A DNA stretch of 64,000 nucleotides from an uncultured Prevotella sp. (GCA_902800365.1 CADCEF010000013.1:1-64000), one strand, 5' to 3'. Shown: positions 8,320 to 17,687, numbered from the stretch's first letter. Numbers and translations: made by a program. Notes: generated from the sequence alone by a model not told the origin.

Positions 8320-10652
8320 TTGAAGAAAGGCCACGAAACACCGAAGTGTAATACTGATCCGTTTGTGGGGTAGTGTGGTGCGAGGAACTTCATGTGATTG
8401 CCTCCACCATTTACAACGTTACTCATAACGAGGAAGAATCGTACTCCCTTCAAAGTCATGTTGGCATATACGTCAACAAATGGATAACCGCCTAATTCTA
8501 CTTTGCTTTTCTCGTTCTTCTGTACAGCAAACTGGTTCAGACCAGGACAGAAATCAGGTGCATAGTATTTTGAGAAAAATGTGGCATCTGCGCCCAATTC
8601 TACACCAAGCACTTTGGCTATTCGGAATTTCAAATACAGATTGCTGAATATATTCCAGTCGGGAAGAGGCAGTGCACTCTTGTCGCTTGAATTCTGGTAA
8701 GTTATAATATTCTCCCAATTCAGTGGACCTAAGCGGAAATTCTGTTGCAACTGAGCGGTAAGGATACTGATATTATCAGATTCCTGATATATACCAGCTG
8801 TCATATTCTTGCGTCCTCCGTTATCTGTTACATCGTAACTCATTCCGTAGTAGGTGTAGTTTTTGATGTTTTCAAGTGCTACACGCAGTCTGGTGTCAGT
8901 CTTCTGATAGCTGAATGTTCCCTCAAGGCGAGTACGTGTCTCGCGCTCCAGATTTTCATCCCACCAGAAATGCTTTGAGTGGTAGTTGAAATGGAAGAAT
9001 ACCGGTAAGCATTTATAAAGATAGGCAGATGCTGCCAATTGTACGGTATCGCCAAATAGTGGGAAATTCAGGTCAGTACTGAAATCAATGGTATAGTCGC
9101 CTTTGTCGACTCCTGCTATCCATGTCTCTGCCAGCACATTAAAATGCAGTGTATTACCTTGTGTCTTACTCAACTGTCCGCCAATGCTCAGATCATGTTC
9201 ATTCCATTTTCCCCAATACAGGTTGTTGTTCATGTCCATCTCTGGCATTGAATATGTGCAGAAGTCATGGGTTATGAAACCTTTAAGTCCTGCTTTTACA
9301 TATTTGTTGAATCCCTCAAGCAATGCTATTCCTAAAGTGTTTTTGATACGGAAATGCTTTGTCTGGTCGTAGATAGAGTCATTACCGAATACCAATCCTT
9401 GATTATAATAGGTATTCTTATAATAATCTGTAGGAGTAAGATAAGACTGGTATATATGTTCATAATTATCGATGTCGAGCGTGTGAATGAAACTGGTAAC
9501 AGGCACATACTCACGTTTCATTGTTGCATCGATAGAGTCCTGAATGGCTTGCATTCGGTTTAAACTGTCGATGGCAGCCAAACCATCAACCTTTATTCTG
9601 GTAGAGTCTGCTGCAATATTCAGAGAGTCTTTTTGTGGCTCCTTTCCCATAATTCTTGCACCATCAGGTCTGCCTGTAGGTGTCTTAATATCTTTCTTCC
9701 GAATATCCCTATTGTCCATATCCGGTTTTTCCTTCTCAGCTTCGTGTTCTTTCTGCGATGCTAGTGCAAACTGACGCGCTTTTATCTCCTCATCGGTCAT
9801 CTTTACCTTGCGATAGAATCCGATATTATATCGATGTGAAAGGTACAAATGCTGATGGTCGTTACGATTCCAGTTCTGTGATAATACTGTTGGGATTTCG
9901 CTCTCGGTATAATTGTCAGTAAACGACTCGGGGTGGGTTACATATTCATCGTTTGTAATACCTCCGTTCTCTGCAACCTTCTGGTGGGCTGCATTGAAGA
10001 AGAAATGCATCTGATAACGATCGCCTAGATATGATGAGAATATGGTTCCGCTGAAGTGTGAGGTGCTCTGATTGCTATAATAACCACGGGCATAAGCGTA
10101 ATCCAAATCGAATCCTACGTTGAAACGCTTGTTGATATTCACACCAAACTTGGCATCGATATGATCTTCGCCATTATTGTTATCACCACAATCGTCGTAA
10201 AGTATCCTTGTGTATGGAGACAACGTGTTCATGAACAGCAGTTCATCTGGCTTCTTGTTTACAAAACTATATGGCTCTGTAAATGTGAAGTATTCGCCAA
10301 ACGGGCGGTCGATGAATATACGATTTATACGGGCAGAGTAGTTATTACCCGTTGTGTTATATTCGCCATAAAAACCGCTGTTGAATGTGGTGTTCATAAA
10401 CAGGTGTGACAGAGTATCTGGCTCAGAAGGAATAATATCGCCAAATCGTCTGTCGATAGTCCACGCATAAATACCCTTGGGTATTTCCTTGTTCTTGGTG
10501 GTATCTTTGTTATGCTTGTTGAAATTGTTATTATCGTTTCTTTGTGTGACGTTTCCGTTCTCGTCAATTTGGTTGAATTGACGGTCTATCTGGGCACTTA
10601 ACTGTGTAAGAGCCAGTAATGATAATATCAGTGTTGATAGTTTTCTGTACAT
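8316..10652 (-). CDS. Putative outer-membrane porin (Porin_10 type)
   Basis: The 778-residue protein has a clear signal peptide ending near LSAQ. A low-complexity Asn/Lys-rich segment (about 30-55) follows, then a long alternating aromatic/polar sequence typical of a beta barrel. Its last residue is a phenylalanine-asparagine pair (WPFFN), compatible with an outer-membrane barrel terminus. A charged, Lys/Glu-rich and low-complexity stretch lies around residues 290-380 and may be an extended loop. It resembles the Bacteroidetes putative porin family; the solute is unknown. It is last in an operon behind a DUF4468-like secreted protein and a 54-residue membrane protein. Confidence 0.82.
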   Translation of the reverse strand: MYRKLSTLILSLLALTQLSAQIDRQFNQIDENGNVTQRNDNNNFNKHNKDTTKNKEIPKGIYAWTIDRRFGDIIPSEPDTLSHLFMNTTFNSGFYGEYNTTGNNYSARINRIFIDRPFGEYFTFTEPYSFVNKKPDELLFMNTLSPYTRILYDDCGDNNNGEDHIDAKFGVNINKRFNVGFDLDYAYARGYYSNQSTSHFSGTIFSSYLGDRYQMHFFFNAAHQKVAENGGITNDEYVTHPESFTDNYTESEIPTVLSQNWNRNDHQHLYLSHRYNIGFYRKVKMTDEEIKARQFALASQKEHEAEKEKPDMDNRDIRKKDIKTPTGRPDGARIMGKEPQKDSLNIAADSTRIKVDGLAAIDSLNRMQAIQDSIDATMKREYVPVTSFIHTLDIDNYEHIYQSYLTPTDYYKNTYYNQGLVFGNDSIYDQTKHFRIKNTLGIALLEGFNKYVKAGLKGFITHDFCTYSMPEMDMNNNLYWGKWNEHDLSIGGQLSKTQGNTLHFNVLAETWIAGVDKGDYTIDFSTDLNFPLFGDTVQLAASAYLYKCLPVFFHFNYHSKHFWWDENLERETRTRLEGTFSYQKTDTRLRVALENIKNYTYYGMSYDVTDNGGRKNMTAGIYQESDNISILTAQLQQNFRLGPLNWENIITYQNSSDKSALPLPDWNIFSNLYLKFRIAKVLGVELGADATFFSKYYAPDFCPGLNQFAVQKNEKSKVELGGYPFVDVYANMTLKGVRFFLVMSNVVNGGGNHMKFLAPHYPTNGSVLHFGVSWPFFN

Positions 10653-10655
10653 AAA

Positions 10656-10820
10656 TTACTTTATCATTCGCATAGACGATTCTGCTATCTTAAAGCACAT
10701 CGAGAATAAAATGATATACGTGCCAATAGTCTTGTCTTTGGTAAGATACCAAATAACACCGACAACGGCCATAATCATGAAAATGATATTCAGGATATTA
10801 CGTATCTGGTCTTTGCTCAT
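10656..10820 (-). CDS. 54-residue membrane protein
   Basis: This small frame fills the gap between the DUF4468-like gene (5 bases away) and the porin gene (3 bases away). It encodes 54 residues beginning MSKDQIRNILNIIFMIMAVV. Two hydrophobic helices (about 9-25 and 32-44) flank a TKDKTIG turn, and the C-terminus is basic. The exact fit into the operon and the N-in hairpin topology support it as a true gene. I do not recognise the family. Confidence 0.65.
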   Translation of the reverse strand: MSKDQIRNILNIIFMIMAVVGVIWYLTKDKTIGTYIILFSMCFKIAESSMRMIK

Positions 10821-10825
10821 GATTA

Positions 10826-11443
10826 TTACTTATCGTTTAGCAACGAGTTGAACTTGCTGAATATGAAGTCTTTACGGTCAATTGTCTTTCTGCGGAACTT
10901 TGCCGATATAGGATACAGCTTAGTGTGCTTCTTGTTTACTGCATACTTGTCAGTAATCCACTCTTCTGCCTTATAGTGTACGGGCTTACGCTCCAAATCG
11001 TAGTCGTAGGTGATGTGGGTTATTTTTACGTCTGCCTTCCCGTCGGCATATTTTACCATCAGCTGGAAGTTAAGCTGAGTGCGGTCAAGTGAAAGAGTTG
11101 AGTTCTTGAATACCAGCCACTCGTGGAATATTGCACCAAGCTCATGCTTCTCTTTGTCGTCCTGTACAATAGCACTGTTGGCAATCTGGTTAGGCTCGTT
11201 GACCATCTTGTCCATCTGCTTATACAGAATGTCATAGATTTGCTTTGCTGTCTTACCAGGAGCGTTGATGGTGGTCTGCCAGCATACTACACCGTCTACT
11301 ACGGGCACAGCTCCATCTACCAGATACTTTGCATCTGGATTTTCTTTCACTACCTGAGCCTGTTCGATACGCTCCCAAGTGTTGTCCTGAGCCGAAGCTA
11401 TCAGTGGCATTGCCATCAGTATGGCGATAAATAACTTTTTCAT
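10826..11443 (-). CDS. Secreted DUF4468-like protein
   Basis: This 205-residue protein has a signal peptide (MKKLFIAILMAMPLIASAQ) followed by a compact domain with GKTAKQIYDILYKQMDK. The whole resembles Bacteroidetes proteins annotated DUF4468 with a TBP-like fold; I call this from memory of the family. The function is unknown, with a periplasmic or outer-membrane-associated role inferred. The ATG at 11443 is preferred to a GTG two codons upstream because it directly starts the signal peptide. It is the first gene of the operon that ends with the porin. Confidence 0.75.
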   Translation of the reverse strand: MKKLFIAILMAMPLIASAQDNTWERIEQAQVVKENPDAKYLVDGAVPVVDGVVCWQTTINAPGKTAKQIYDILYKQMDKMVNEPNQIANSAIVQDDKEKHELGAIFHEWLVFKNSTLSLDRTQLNFQLMVKYADGKADVKITHITYDYDLERKPVHYKAEEWITDKYAVNKKHTKLYPISAKFRRKTIDRKDFIFSKFNSLLNDK

Positions 11444-11471
11444 ATTCACCTATTTATTTATTAAAACCGTG

Positions 11472-11479
11472 CAAAAGTA
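11472..11479 (-). promoter_or_regulatory. -7 box of the DUF4468-porin operon
   Basis: The minus strand reads TACTTTTG followed by C, 28 bases before the ATG. Confidence 0.65.
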
Positions 11480-11529
11480 CTAAGAATTTTCAAGAATTAG
11501 GCACTGATTACACGGATTTTGTTATTTTT

Positions 11530-13569
11530 TCACTTTAATTCAAGTTCTTTCTGTAGTCTTACTATCTCGTCGCGGTATTGTGCTGCCTGGAGGAAGTCAA
11601 GATTCCTTGCCGCCTCTTTCATCTTTCTGGTTGTCTCTTCTATCAGTTTCTCCATCTGTGGACGAGTCATTCTCTCCTCAATTGGATCGGCGGCCATGAG
11701 GACACCAGCATTGCCGTTGTCTGTTGTGCGTTGTATGTCGCGCATAAGTTCCTTCGTATCAGCGCGATTTTCCTTCTGTAAGGCACTGAACGAAAGATTC
11801 TTGACTATTTGCTTAGGTGTAATGCCGTGTTCGGTGTTGTAGTTCATCTGCTTTATTCTTCGGCGCATTGTTTCGTCGATGGTAAGCTGCATAGAGGCTG
11901 TTATAGTGTCTGCATACATAATTACTTTTCCATTCACATTTCGGGCAGCACGTCCTGCTGTCTGGGTTAAGCTGCGATGACTACGCAAGAATCCCTCTTT
12001 ATCGGCATCCAATATTGCTACCAGCGAAACCTCTGGAAGGTCAAGGCCTTCACGAAGCAGGTTCACACCTACCAACACATCATAAACACCTTGTCGAAGA
12101 TCGCTCAGAATCTTTACGCGATCAAGAGTGGCTACATCGCTGTGGATATAGGCTGTGCTAACATTATGACCAAGCAGATATTCTGTCAGTTCTTCTGCCA
12201 TTCGTTTGGTAAGGGTTGTTATAAGTACTCGTTCTCCACGATGGCTGCGAGTTAGTATCTCATCAAGCAAGTCGTCAATCTGGTTCTCGCTTGGACGTAC
12301 CTCTATCTCTGGGTCGAGAAGTCCTGTTGGGCGGATAACCTGTTCAACCACAACTCCCTCAGCCTCGTTAAGTTCGTAATCAGCAGGGGTCGCACTTACA
12401 TATATAACTTGGTTTACTTCCTTTTGGAACTCCTCAAATTTCAGTGGGCGGTTGTCGAAAGCTGCAGGCAGTCGGAATCCATATTCAACAAGATTCTGTT
12501 TACGACTCCTGTCGCCTCCATACATGGCGCTTATCTGTGGTACGCTGACGTGGCTTTCGTCAATAATGAGTAGATAATCGTCGGGGAAGAAGTCTAACAA
12601 GCAGTATGGTCTTTCGCCTGCCTGACGACCATCAAAGTATCGGCTGTAGTTCTCGATTCCAGAGCAGTGCCCCAACTCCTTAATCATCTCCATGTCGTAC
12701 TCCACGCGCTCCTTGATGCGTTGCGCTTTTATCGTGTCGCCAAGTTCTTCGAAATATATAACCTGTTTCATCAGATCGTCCTGGATCTGGCGTATTGCTA
12801 TGTTTGTCTGCTCTTGCGATGTCATAAACAGGTTGGCAGGGTAGAGGCGGTACTCATCGAATGTGGCCAGACGATCGAATGTAACAGCATCCATCTCTTC
12901 TATTGAGTCAATCTCGTCATCCCAGAAGGTTATTCTAAGAACTACCTCACTATAGGCCATTGCTATGTCAACTGTGTCGCCTTTTACACGGAAGTTGCCT
13001 CGTTGCAAATCAAGGTCGTTTCGGACGTAGAGTGCGGTGACCAACTTTCTTAACAAAGTGTTGCGATCGAGTATCTGTCCTTTTTTCAGTTCTATCACAT
13101 TCTCTTGCAAGGCTACAGGGCTGCCCATACCATAAATGCATGAAACTGATGATACAACAACTACGTCATTACGTCCTGATAATAAGTTGGATACGGCGGA
13201 TAGTCTTAATCGGTCGATCTCGTCGTTGATAGCCAAGTCCTTCTCTATGTAAGTATCTGTGCTAGGCAGGTATGCTTCTGGTTGGTAGTAGTCATAATAG
13301 CTTACATAATACTCTACGGCATTATGAGGAAAAAAGCCTTTCATTTCCTCGTAAAGTTGTGCTGCAAGAGTCTTGTTGTGGCTAAGAATCAGGGTAGGGC
13401 GATTATGCTGAGCTATCACGTTTGCCATAGTGAAAGTCTTACCTGATCCTGTTACTCCAAGCAACACTTGGGCATGGTCTCCACGGTCCAAACCCTCAGT
13501 CAACTGTCGTATCGCTTCGGGCTGATCGCCAGTTGGTTTATATTCCGATGTTAGTATAAATTTGCTCAT
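11530..13569 (-). CDS. uvrB: Excinuclease ABC subunit B
   Basis: UvrB is the damage-verifying helicase-like subunit of nucleotide excision repair. It receives DNA from UvrA and recruits UvrC. The 679-residue protein has the P-loop GVTGSGKT (38-45), the beta-hairpin region YYDYYQPEAYLPSTDTYIEKD, DESHV, and the later helicase motifs QTAGRAARN. The C-terminal UVR domain (about 636-671) contains AARNLDFLQAAQYRDEI, the UvrC-contact module. Length is normal. The start ATG is 8 bases from the -7 box of a promoter divergent from bamD. Confidence 0.97.
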   Translation of the reverse strand: MSKFILTSEYKPTGDQPEAIRQLTEGLDRGDHAQVLLGVTGSGKTFTMANVIAQHNRPTLILSHNKTLAAQLYEEMKGFFPHNAVEYYVSYYDYYQPEAYLPSTDTYIEKDLAINDEIDRLRLSAVSNLLSGRNDVVVVSSVSCIYGMGSPVALQENVIELKKGQILDRNTLLRKLVTALYVRNDLDLQRGNFRVKGDTVDIAMAYSEVVLRITFWDDEIDSIEEMDAVTFDRLATFDEYRLYPANLFMTSQEQTNIAIRQIQDDLMKQVIYFEELGDTIKAQRIKERVEYDMEMIKELGHCSGIENYSRYFDGRQAGERPYCLLDFFPDDYLLIIDESHVSVPQISAMYGGDRSRKQNLVEYGFRLPAAFDNRPLKFEEFQKEVNQVIYVSATPADYELNEAEGVVVEQVIRPTGLLDPEIEVRPSENQIDDLLDEILTRSHRGERVLITTLTKRMAEELTEYLLGHNVSTAYIHSDVATLDRVKILSDLRQGVYDVLVGVNLLREGLDLPEVSLVAILDADKEGFLRSHRSLTQTAGRAARNVNGKVIMYADTITASMQLTIDETMRRRIKQMNYNTEHGITPKQIVKNLSFSALQKENRADTKELMRDIQRTTDNGNAGVLMAADPIEERMTRPQMEKLIEETTRKMKEAARNLDFLQAAQYRDEIVRLQKELELK

Positions 13570-13577
13570 TGAGTGTG

Positions 13578-13585
13578 CAAAGATA
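13578..13585 (-). promoter_or_regulatory. uvrB -7 box
   Basis: The minus strand reads TATCTTTG followed by C, only 8 bases from the uvrB ATG, which implies a very short or absent leader. Confidence 0.65.
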
Positions 13586-13660
13586 CGAATAAGTTATTAA
13601 AAAAACATCAAAAAACACCAAAAACATGTATTAAAACTTTGTTATTTGCGCGAAAAGTGC

Positions 13661-13668
13661 TAATTTTG
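13661..13668 (+). promoter_or_regulatory. bamD operon -7 box
   Basis: TAATTTTG followed by C; the bamD ATG begins 10 bases after the box ends, so the leader would be only a few bases. Confidence 0.65.
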
Positions 13669-13678
13669 CACCCCGAAT

Positions 13679-14506
13679 ATGAATAAAGGTATTATTACAT
13701 TGGCATGTGCGGCCCTGCTACTTAGCAGTTGTGCCTCAGAGTTTAACAGCGTCTACAAATATGCAGACTCTGATTATAGGTATGAGTATGCCAAAGAGGC
13801 ATTCGCATGTGGAAAGTTCCAGCAGGCTACATCACTGTTGGAAGAACTTGTAACAATCAAAAAAGGTTCTGAAGATGCTCAGGAGTGTCTTTATATGTTG
13901 GGAATGGCCTATTTTGGTAATCAGGACTATGATGCTGCTTCGGAGACGTTCAGAAAATATACATCAAGCTATCCACGAGGAACTTATGCTGAGTTGGCAT
14001 ATTTCTATGTAGGTCAGTCACTCTACCAGAGTGCTCCGGAACCACGTCTCGATCAGTCGCCTACTAATGGTGCTATCACAGCATATCAGCAGTTCATCGA
14101 TCTGTACCCGGAGTCTACACTCCGTGCTGAGGCTCAGGCTCGTCTCTACGAACTGCATGAGAAACTTATCCAGAAAGAGTATCTGTCTGCTGAGTTGTAT
14201 TATAACCTTGGCGGATATTTCGGAAATATCAACTCTAACGAGGAGAGTAACTATACTGCTTGTATCATTACCGCTCAGAACTGCCTGAAGAACTATCCTT
14301 ATTGCAGTATCCGCGAAAATCTGATGTTGCTGATTATGAAGGCCAAGTTTGAGTTGGCTGAGAACAGTTCGGAGGAGAAGCGAGTTGATCGTTATCGCGA
14401 TGCTGAGGATGAGTGCTATGGTTTCCTCAATGAGTTCCCAGAATCAAAGAATGCCTCGTTGGCAGAGAAGTATATCAATAAGTGCAAAAAAGTTATTAAA
14501 GATTAA
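13679..14506 (+). CDS. bamD: Outer-membrane protein assembly factor BamD
   Basis: BamD is a periplasmic lipoprotein of the BAM complex that inserts beta-barrel proteins into the outer membrane. The 275-residue protein has a lipoprotein signal with lipobox LLSSC (Cys18). Tetratricopeptide-like helical pairs follow, for example YEYAKEAFACGKFQQATSLLEELV and GNQDYDAASETFRKYTSSYPRG. The SSYPRG and DLYPES turns are typical of BamD repeats. It starts the bamD-rpoZ-DUF4293 operon and lies 3 bases before rpoZ. Confidence 0.93.
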   Translation: MNKGIITLACAALLLSSCASEFNSVYKYADSDYRYEYAKEAFACGKFQQATSLLEELVTIKKGSEDAQECLYMLGMAYFGNQDYDAASETFRKYTSSYPRGTYAELAYFYVGQSLYQSAPEPRLDQSPTNGAITAYQQFIDLYPESTLRAEAQARLYELHEKLIQKEYLSAELYYNLGGYFGNINSNEESNYTACIITAQNCLKNYPYCSIRENLMLLIMKAKFELAENSSEEKRVDRYRDAEDECYGFLNEFPESKNASLAEKYINKCKKVIKD

Positions 14507-14509
14507 GAT

Positions 14510-14848
14510 ATGGATTATAAGAAGTCAAAAGCACCGGTTAACACCGTAACACGTAACATTATGGATCTGTGTGACGAAACAGGTAATATCTACGAGAGCG
14601 TAGCTATCATTGGTAAGCGTGCAAACCAGATTAGCCTTCAGATTAAGGACGATCTGTCAAAGAAGCTGGCAGAGTTCGCTTCGTACAACGATTCACTCGA
14701 GGAGGTATTCGAGAATCGTGAGCAGATAGAGATTTCTCGTTACTACGAAAAGCTGCCAAAACCAAGTCTTCTCGCAACTCAGGAGTTCGTTGAGAACAAG
14801 GTTTACTGGCGTGATCCTTCTCGCGAGAACCAGATTCAGGAGGATTAA
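14510..14848 (+). CDS. rpoZ: DNA-directed RNA polymerase omega subunit, Bacteroidetes type
   Basis: Omega helps fold and stabilise the beta-prime subunit of RNA polymerase. The 112-residue protein carries the omega core NIYESVAIIGKRANQISLQIKDDL in shortened form (about residues 26-50), including the characteristic KRANQI segment. The C-terminal tail is longer than in E. coli, as usual for this phylum. Placement between bamD and a DUF4293 gene with 3- and 6-base gaps is an arrangement I associate with Bacteroidetes. Confidence 0.9.
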   Translation: MDYKKSKAPVNTVTRNIMDLCDETGNIYESVAIIGKRANQISLQIKDDLSKKLAEFASYNDSLEEVFENREQIEISRYYEKLPKPSLLATQEFVENKVYWRDPSRENQIQED

Positions 14849-14854
14849 TTCGTT

Positions 14855-15316
14855 ATGATACAGCGTAAGCAGACATTATATCTTTTGGCGGCCATTATTA
14901 TGACCGTCATTTGTCTTTGTATGCAGATAGGCTCATTTAAGTTGGGTGGTATTACGGTTGCTAAGGTTTTTAATCTATGGTATACCGACCCTATTGGCAA
15001 ACACCATTTCGACACTTGGCCTCTGATGGCAGTACTCCTGCCAACAACTGCAATTGCTGCCTATACCATATTTATATATAACAACCGTAAGATGCAGGCT
15101 CTGTTCTGCCTCTTCAACGTGTTGTTTATCATAGGTTGGTATGTGTGCTTTTTTGTTGTAGGCCAGATGGTGGGTGACAAGTCATGGGGCGCAGTAAGCT
15201 TCCGTCCCTCATGGCCAGCTGTTTTCCCAGCCATCTCGTTGATACTTTACTTGATGGCCCGTCGGGCTATCATAGCTGATGAAAAACTTGTCCGTTCGAT
15301 GGACAGAATCAGATAA
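14855..15316 (+). CDS. DUF4293-like integral membrane protein
   Basis: This 153-residue protein has four hydrophobic segments (about 6-25, 52-72, 78-102 and 118-138). It begins MIQRKQTLYLL, the usual start of DUF4293 proteins, which commonly follow rpoZ in Bacteroidetes. Function is unknown. A strong hairpin lies immediately downstream (15319-15354), so this is probably the last gene of the operon. Confidence 0.85.
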   Translation: MIQRKQTLYLLAAIIMTVICLCMQIGSFKLGGITVAKVFNLWYTDPIGKHHFDTWPLMAVLLPTTAIAAYTIFIYNNRKMQALFCLFNVLFIIGWYVCFFVVGQMVGDKSWGAVSFRPSWPAVFPAISLILYLMARRAIIADEKLVRSMDRIR

Positions 15317-15318
15317 AA

Positions 15319-15354
15319 ACAAATGATCCCCGCTGCATGGCGGGGATTATTTGT
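15319..15354 (+). terminator. Hairpin after the bamD-rpoZ-DUF4293 operon
   Basis: ACAAATGATCCCCGC pairs with GCGGGGATTATTTGT, a 15-bp stem with one G-U pair and a 6-base loop. No long T tract follows. It starts 3 bases after the DUF4293 stop codon. Confidence 0.7.
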
Positions 15355-15398
15355 AGGAAAAAAACAGGGTAAAACTTGCATTATACAAAAAAAGTATT

Positions 15399-15406
15399 TA
15401 TCTTTG
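15399..15406 (+). promoter_or_regulatory. -7 box of the 15452 outer-membrane protein gene
   Basis: TATCTTTG followed by C. A TTG at 15376-15378 lies 20 bases upstream, the usual -33 position. Confidence 0.7.
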
Positions 15407-15451
15407 CAATAAGTTTGGTTTGAGTATTACTATTTTAAAACAATTGCGAAT

Positions 15452-16234
15452 ATGAAAAAACTATTTGTTGTATGTGTTGCAATGCTGATGGGAAGCGCAT
15501 CTGCATCAGCACAAGAGTGGTGGGATGATATTGATCGTGGCGTGTTTAACCACGTAGGTTTGAACGCAAGTATAGGTACGGAGGGTATCGGTGTTGGAGT
15601 AGCTACCCCAATTACGGATTATCTGGAATTAGGCTTTGGAGTGAACTTTATGCCAGGAATAAAGGTTAAGGGTGATGTGAATGTAGACTTTAATGTACCA
15701 CAGGGCCTTATTCCCCCAGGAATTCCGACATCGGATAAAGTTAAAATTACTGGTAATTTCGCCCGTACCACGATGGATGTAAAACTGAGTGTGTATCCTT
15801 TTGGCGACAGATCGTCGTTCTTTGTGGCAGGAGGTTTTTCATTTGGAGGTGCAAAGATTGCGAAGATTACAGGTCACAGTGATCTTGTAGAAACTGTCAT
15901 TAAAGAATATCCTGCTTTAAAAGACAATTTCTCTGCCGAACTTGATCAATATGATGTTAAGTTCGACGATAATGGTAGCATCGCAGGTGATATCCGCGTC
16001 AACAAGTTCCGTCCTTATGTAGGACTTGGCTTCGGTCGCCTGATTCCTAGCAGCCGAGTAAATTGTCGGTTTGAGATGGGGTGCCAGTTTATGGGCAAGA
16101 TGAAGGTTTACCAGAATGATTCTGAGGTTAAAATAGATAAAATGAATGATGCCGGCGACGACCTTTCGAAGATTATAGATAAGCTAAAATTCTATCCTGT
16201 ATTGAAATTGACGATAACAGGTAGAATTTTCTAA
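15452..16234 (+). CDS. Predicted small outer-membrane beta-barrel protein
   Basis: The 260-residue protein has a signal peptide (MKKLFVVCVAMLMGSASASAQ). Amphipathic glycine-rich strands follow (GLNASIGTEGIGVGVATP, LELGFGVNFMPG), and the C-terminus is an aromatic beta strand ending TGRIF. This is compatible with an eight- to twelve-stranded outer-membrane barrel. I do not recognise a named family. It is monocistronic, with its own promoter and hairpins sharing an ATCCCCGC stem on both sides. Confidence 0.75.
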   Translation: MKKLFVVCVAMLMGSASASAQEWWDDIDRGVFNHVGLNASIGTEGIGVGVATPITDYLELGFGVNFMPGIKVKGDVNVDFNVPQGLIPPGIPTSDKVKITGNFARTTMDVKLSVYPFGDRSSFFVAGGFSFGGAKIAKITGHSDLVETVIKEYPALKDNFSAELDQYDVKFDDNGSIAGDIRVNKFRPYVGLGFGRLIPSSRVNCRFEMGCQFMGKMKVYQNDSEVKIDKMNDAGDDLSKIIDKLKFYPVLKLTITGRIF

Positions 16235-16252
16235 GATACATATAGATATAGT

Positions 16253-16285
16253 AATCCCCGCCAGGAGAACCTAGCGGGGATTTTT
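16253..16285 (+). terminator. Intrinsic terminator between the OMP gene and trpB2
   Basis: AATCCCCGC pairs with GCGGGGATT, with an inner AGG/CCT extension and an AGAA loop, followed by a T run. It lies between convergent genes and probably serves the + strand OMP gene. Confidence 0.8.
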
Positions 16286-16289
16286 CTGT

Positions 16290-17654
16290 TTATTGCTGTT
16301 TGTCGAGTTCAGCAAGATTCTCGGCAATCATCTCGTCAGTCACTTTGTAGTTCTGCAAGTCGCCCTTGATGTACGACTCGTAGCTTGGCATGTCGATAAG
16401 TCCGTGACCAGAGAGATTGAAGAGGATAACCTTTTCCTCGCCAGTCTCAATGCACTTCTTAGCCTCGCGGATGGTAGCTGCGATGGCATGGCAACTCTCA
16501 GGAGCAGGAATGATACCCTCGGTACGAGCGAAGAGCATACCAGCCTCGAAGGTTTCGAGTTGTGGAATGTCAACTCCGTGCATCAAACCATCTTTGATAA
16601 GTTGAGAGATAATCATGCCGGCACCATGATAGCGCAGACCGCCTGCATGGATATTACTTGGCTTGAAGTTATGACCCAAAGTGTACATAGGCAGCAGTGG
16701 GGTATAACCAGCCTCGTCGCCAAAGTCGTAGCGGAACTGGCCGCGAGTCAACTTAGGACAGCTGTCGGGCTCGGCTGCTATAAACTCAGTGTGGCGCTCA
16801 CCACTCAGATTGTGACGCATGAATGGGAATGAGATACCACCGAAGTTAGAACCACCACCGAAACAACCGATGACGATGTCGGGATATTCGCCAGCCATCT
16901 GCATCTGCTTCTCTGCCTCAAGACCAATAATCGTCTGATGCAGACCTACATGGTTGAGTACAGAACCCAGTGTGTACTTACAGTTAGGAGTGGTTGTTGC
17001 CAGCTCTACAGCCTCAGAGATTGCTGTTCCAAGAGAACCAGAATGGTTAGGATCTCTGGTGAGGATATCTTTACCAGCACGGGTTGACATAGATGGTGAA
17101 CCCTCGACCACAGCACCGAAAGTACGCATGATAGAAGAACGGTATGGCTTCTGCTGCATGGTAATCTTTACCTGATAAACGGCGCAGTCGAGACCATAGA
17201 TCTTTGCTGCATAGCTGAGAGCAGCACCCCACTGACCAGCACCGGTCTCAGTGGTTACGTTCGTTGTGCCTTCCTGTTTGGCGTAGTAGCACTGAGGCAG
17301 GGCAGAGTTGATTTTATGTGAACCAAGTGGGTTGGTGCTCTCGTTCTTGAAGTAGATATGGGCAGGGGTGCCGAGTGCCTCTTCGAGAGCATAGGCGCGA
17401 ACCAATGGAGTTGAGCGGTAATACTTGTACTTCTCTTGTACATCTTCTGGTATGTCAATCCAACGATGTTCTGTATCAAGCTCCTGTACACAGCACTCAC
17501 GTGGGAAGATGTGGGCAAGGTCGTCTACACCCAGAGGCTGCTTAGTTGCCGGGTGGATGGGAGGCATTGGCTTGTTAGGCATGTCTGCCTGAATGTTGTA
17601 CCACTGTGTTGGAATCTCACTCTCTTGGAGGATGAATTTTTTTTGTTTAGACAT
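16290..17654 (-). CDS. trpB2: Tryptophan synthase beta-like protein, TrpB2 type
   Basis: This PLP enzyme condenses indole with serine (or O-phosphoserine in some TrpB2 studies) to give tryptophan. The 454-residue protein has NPLGSHKINSA with Lys114 as Schiff-base lysine. It reads ETGAGQWG (Glu136), where TrpB1 has ETGAGQHG, and it carries the long N-terminal extension of TrpB2. GCFGGGSNFGG is the phosphate-binding loop. No trpA or other trp gene is nearby, so it acts as a stand-alone gene, possibly for indole salvage. It has its own promoter, divergent from the symporter gene. Confidence 0.93.
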   Translation of the reverse strand: MSKQKKFILQESEIPTQWYNIQADMPNKPMPPIHPATKQPLGVDDLAHIFPRECCVQELDTEHRWIDIPEDVQEKYKYYRSTPLVRAYALEEALGTPAHIYFKNESTNPLGSHKINSALPQCYYAKQEGTTNVTTETGAGQWGAALSYAAKIYGLDCAVYQVKITMQQKPYRSSIMRTFGAVVEGSPSMSTRAGKDILTRDPNHSGSLGTAISEAVELATTTPNCKYTLGSVLNHVGLHQTIIGLEAEKQMQMAGEYPDIVIGCFGGGSNFGGISFPFMRHNLSGERHTEFIAAEPDSCPKLTRGQFRYDFGDEAGYTPLLPMYTLGHNFKPSNIHAGGLRYHGAGMIISQLIKDGLMHGVDIPQLETFEAGMLFARTEGIIPAPESCHAIAATIREAKKCIETGEEKVILFNLSGHGLIDMPSYESYIKGDLQNYKVTDEMIAENLAELDKQQ

Positions 17655-17687
17655 AATAATTAAGTTTTAGAATTAGGAATTCCTCTG

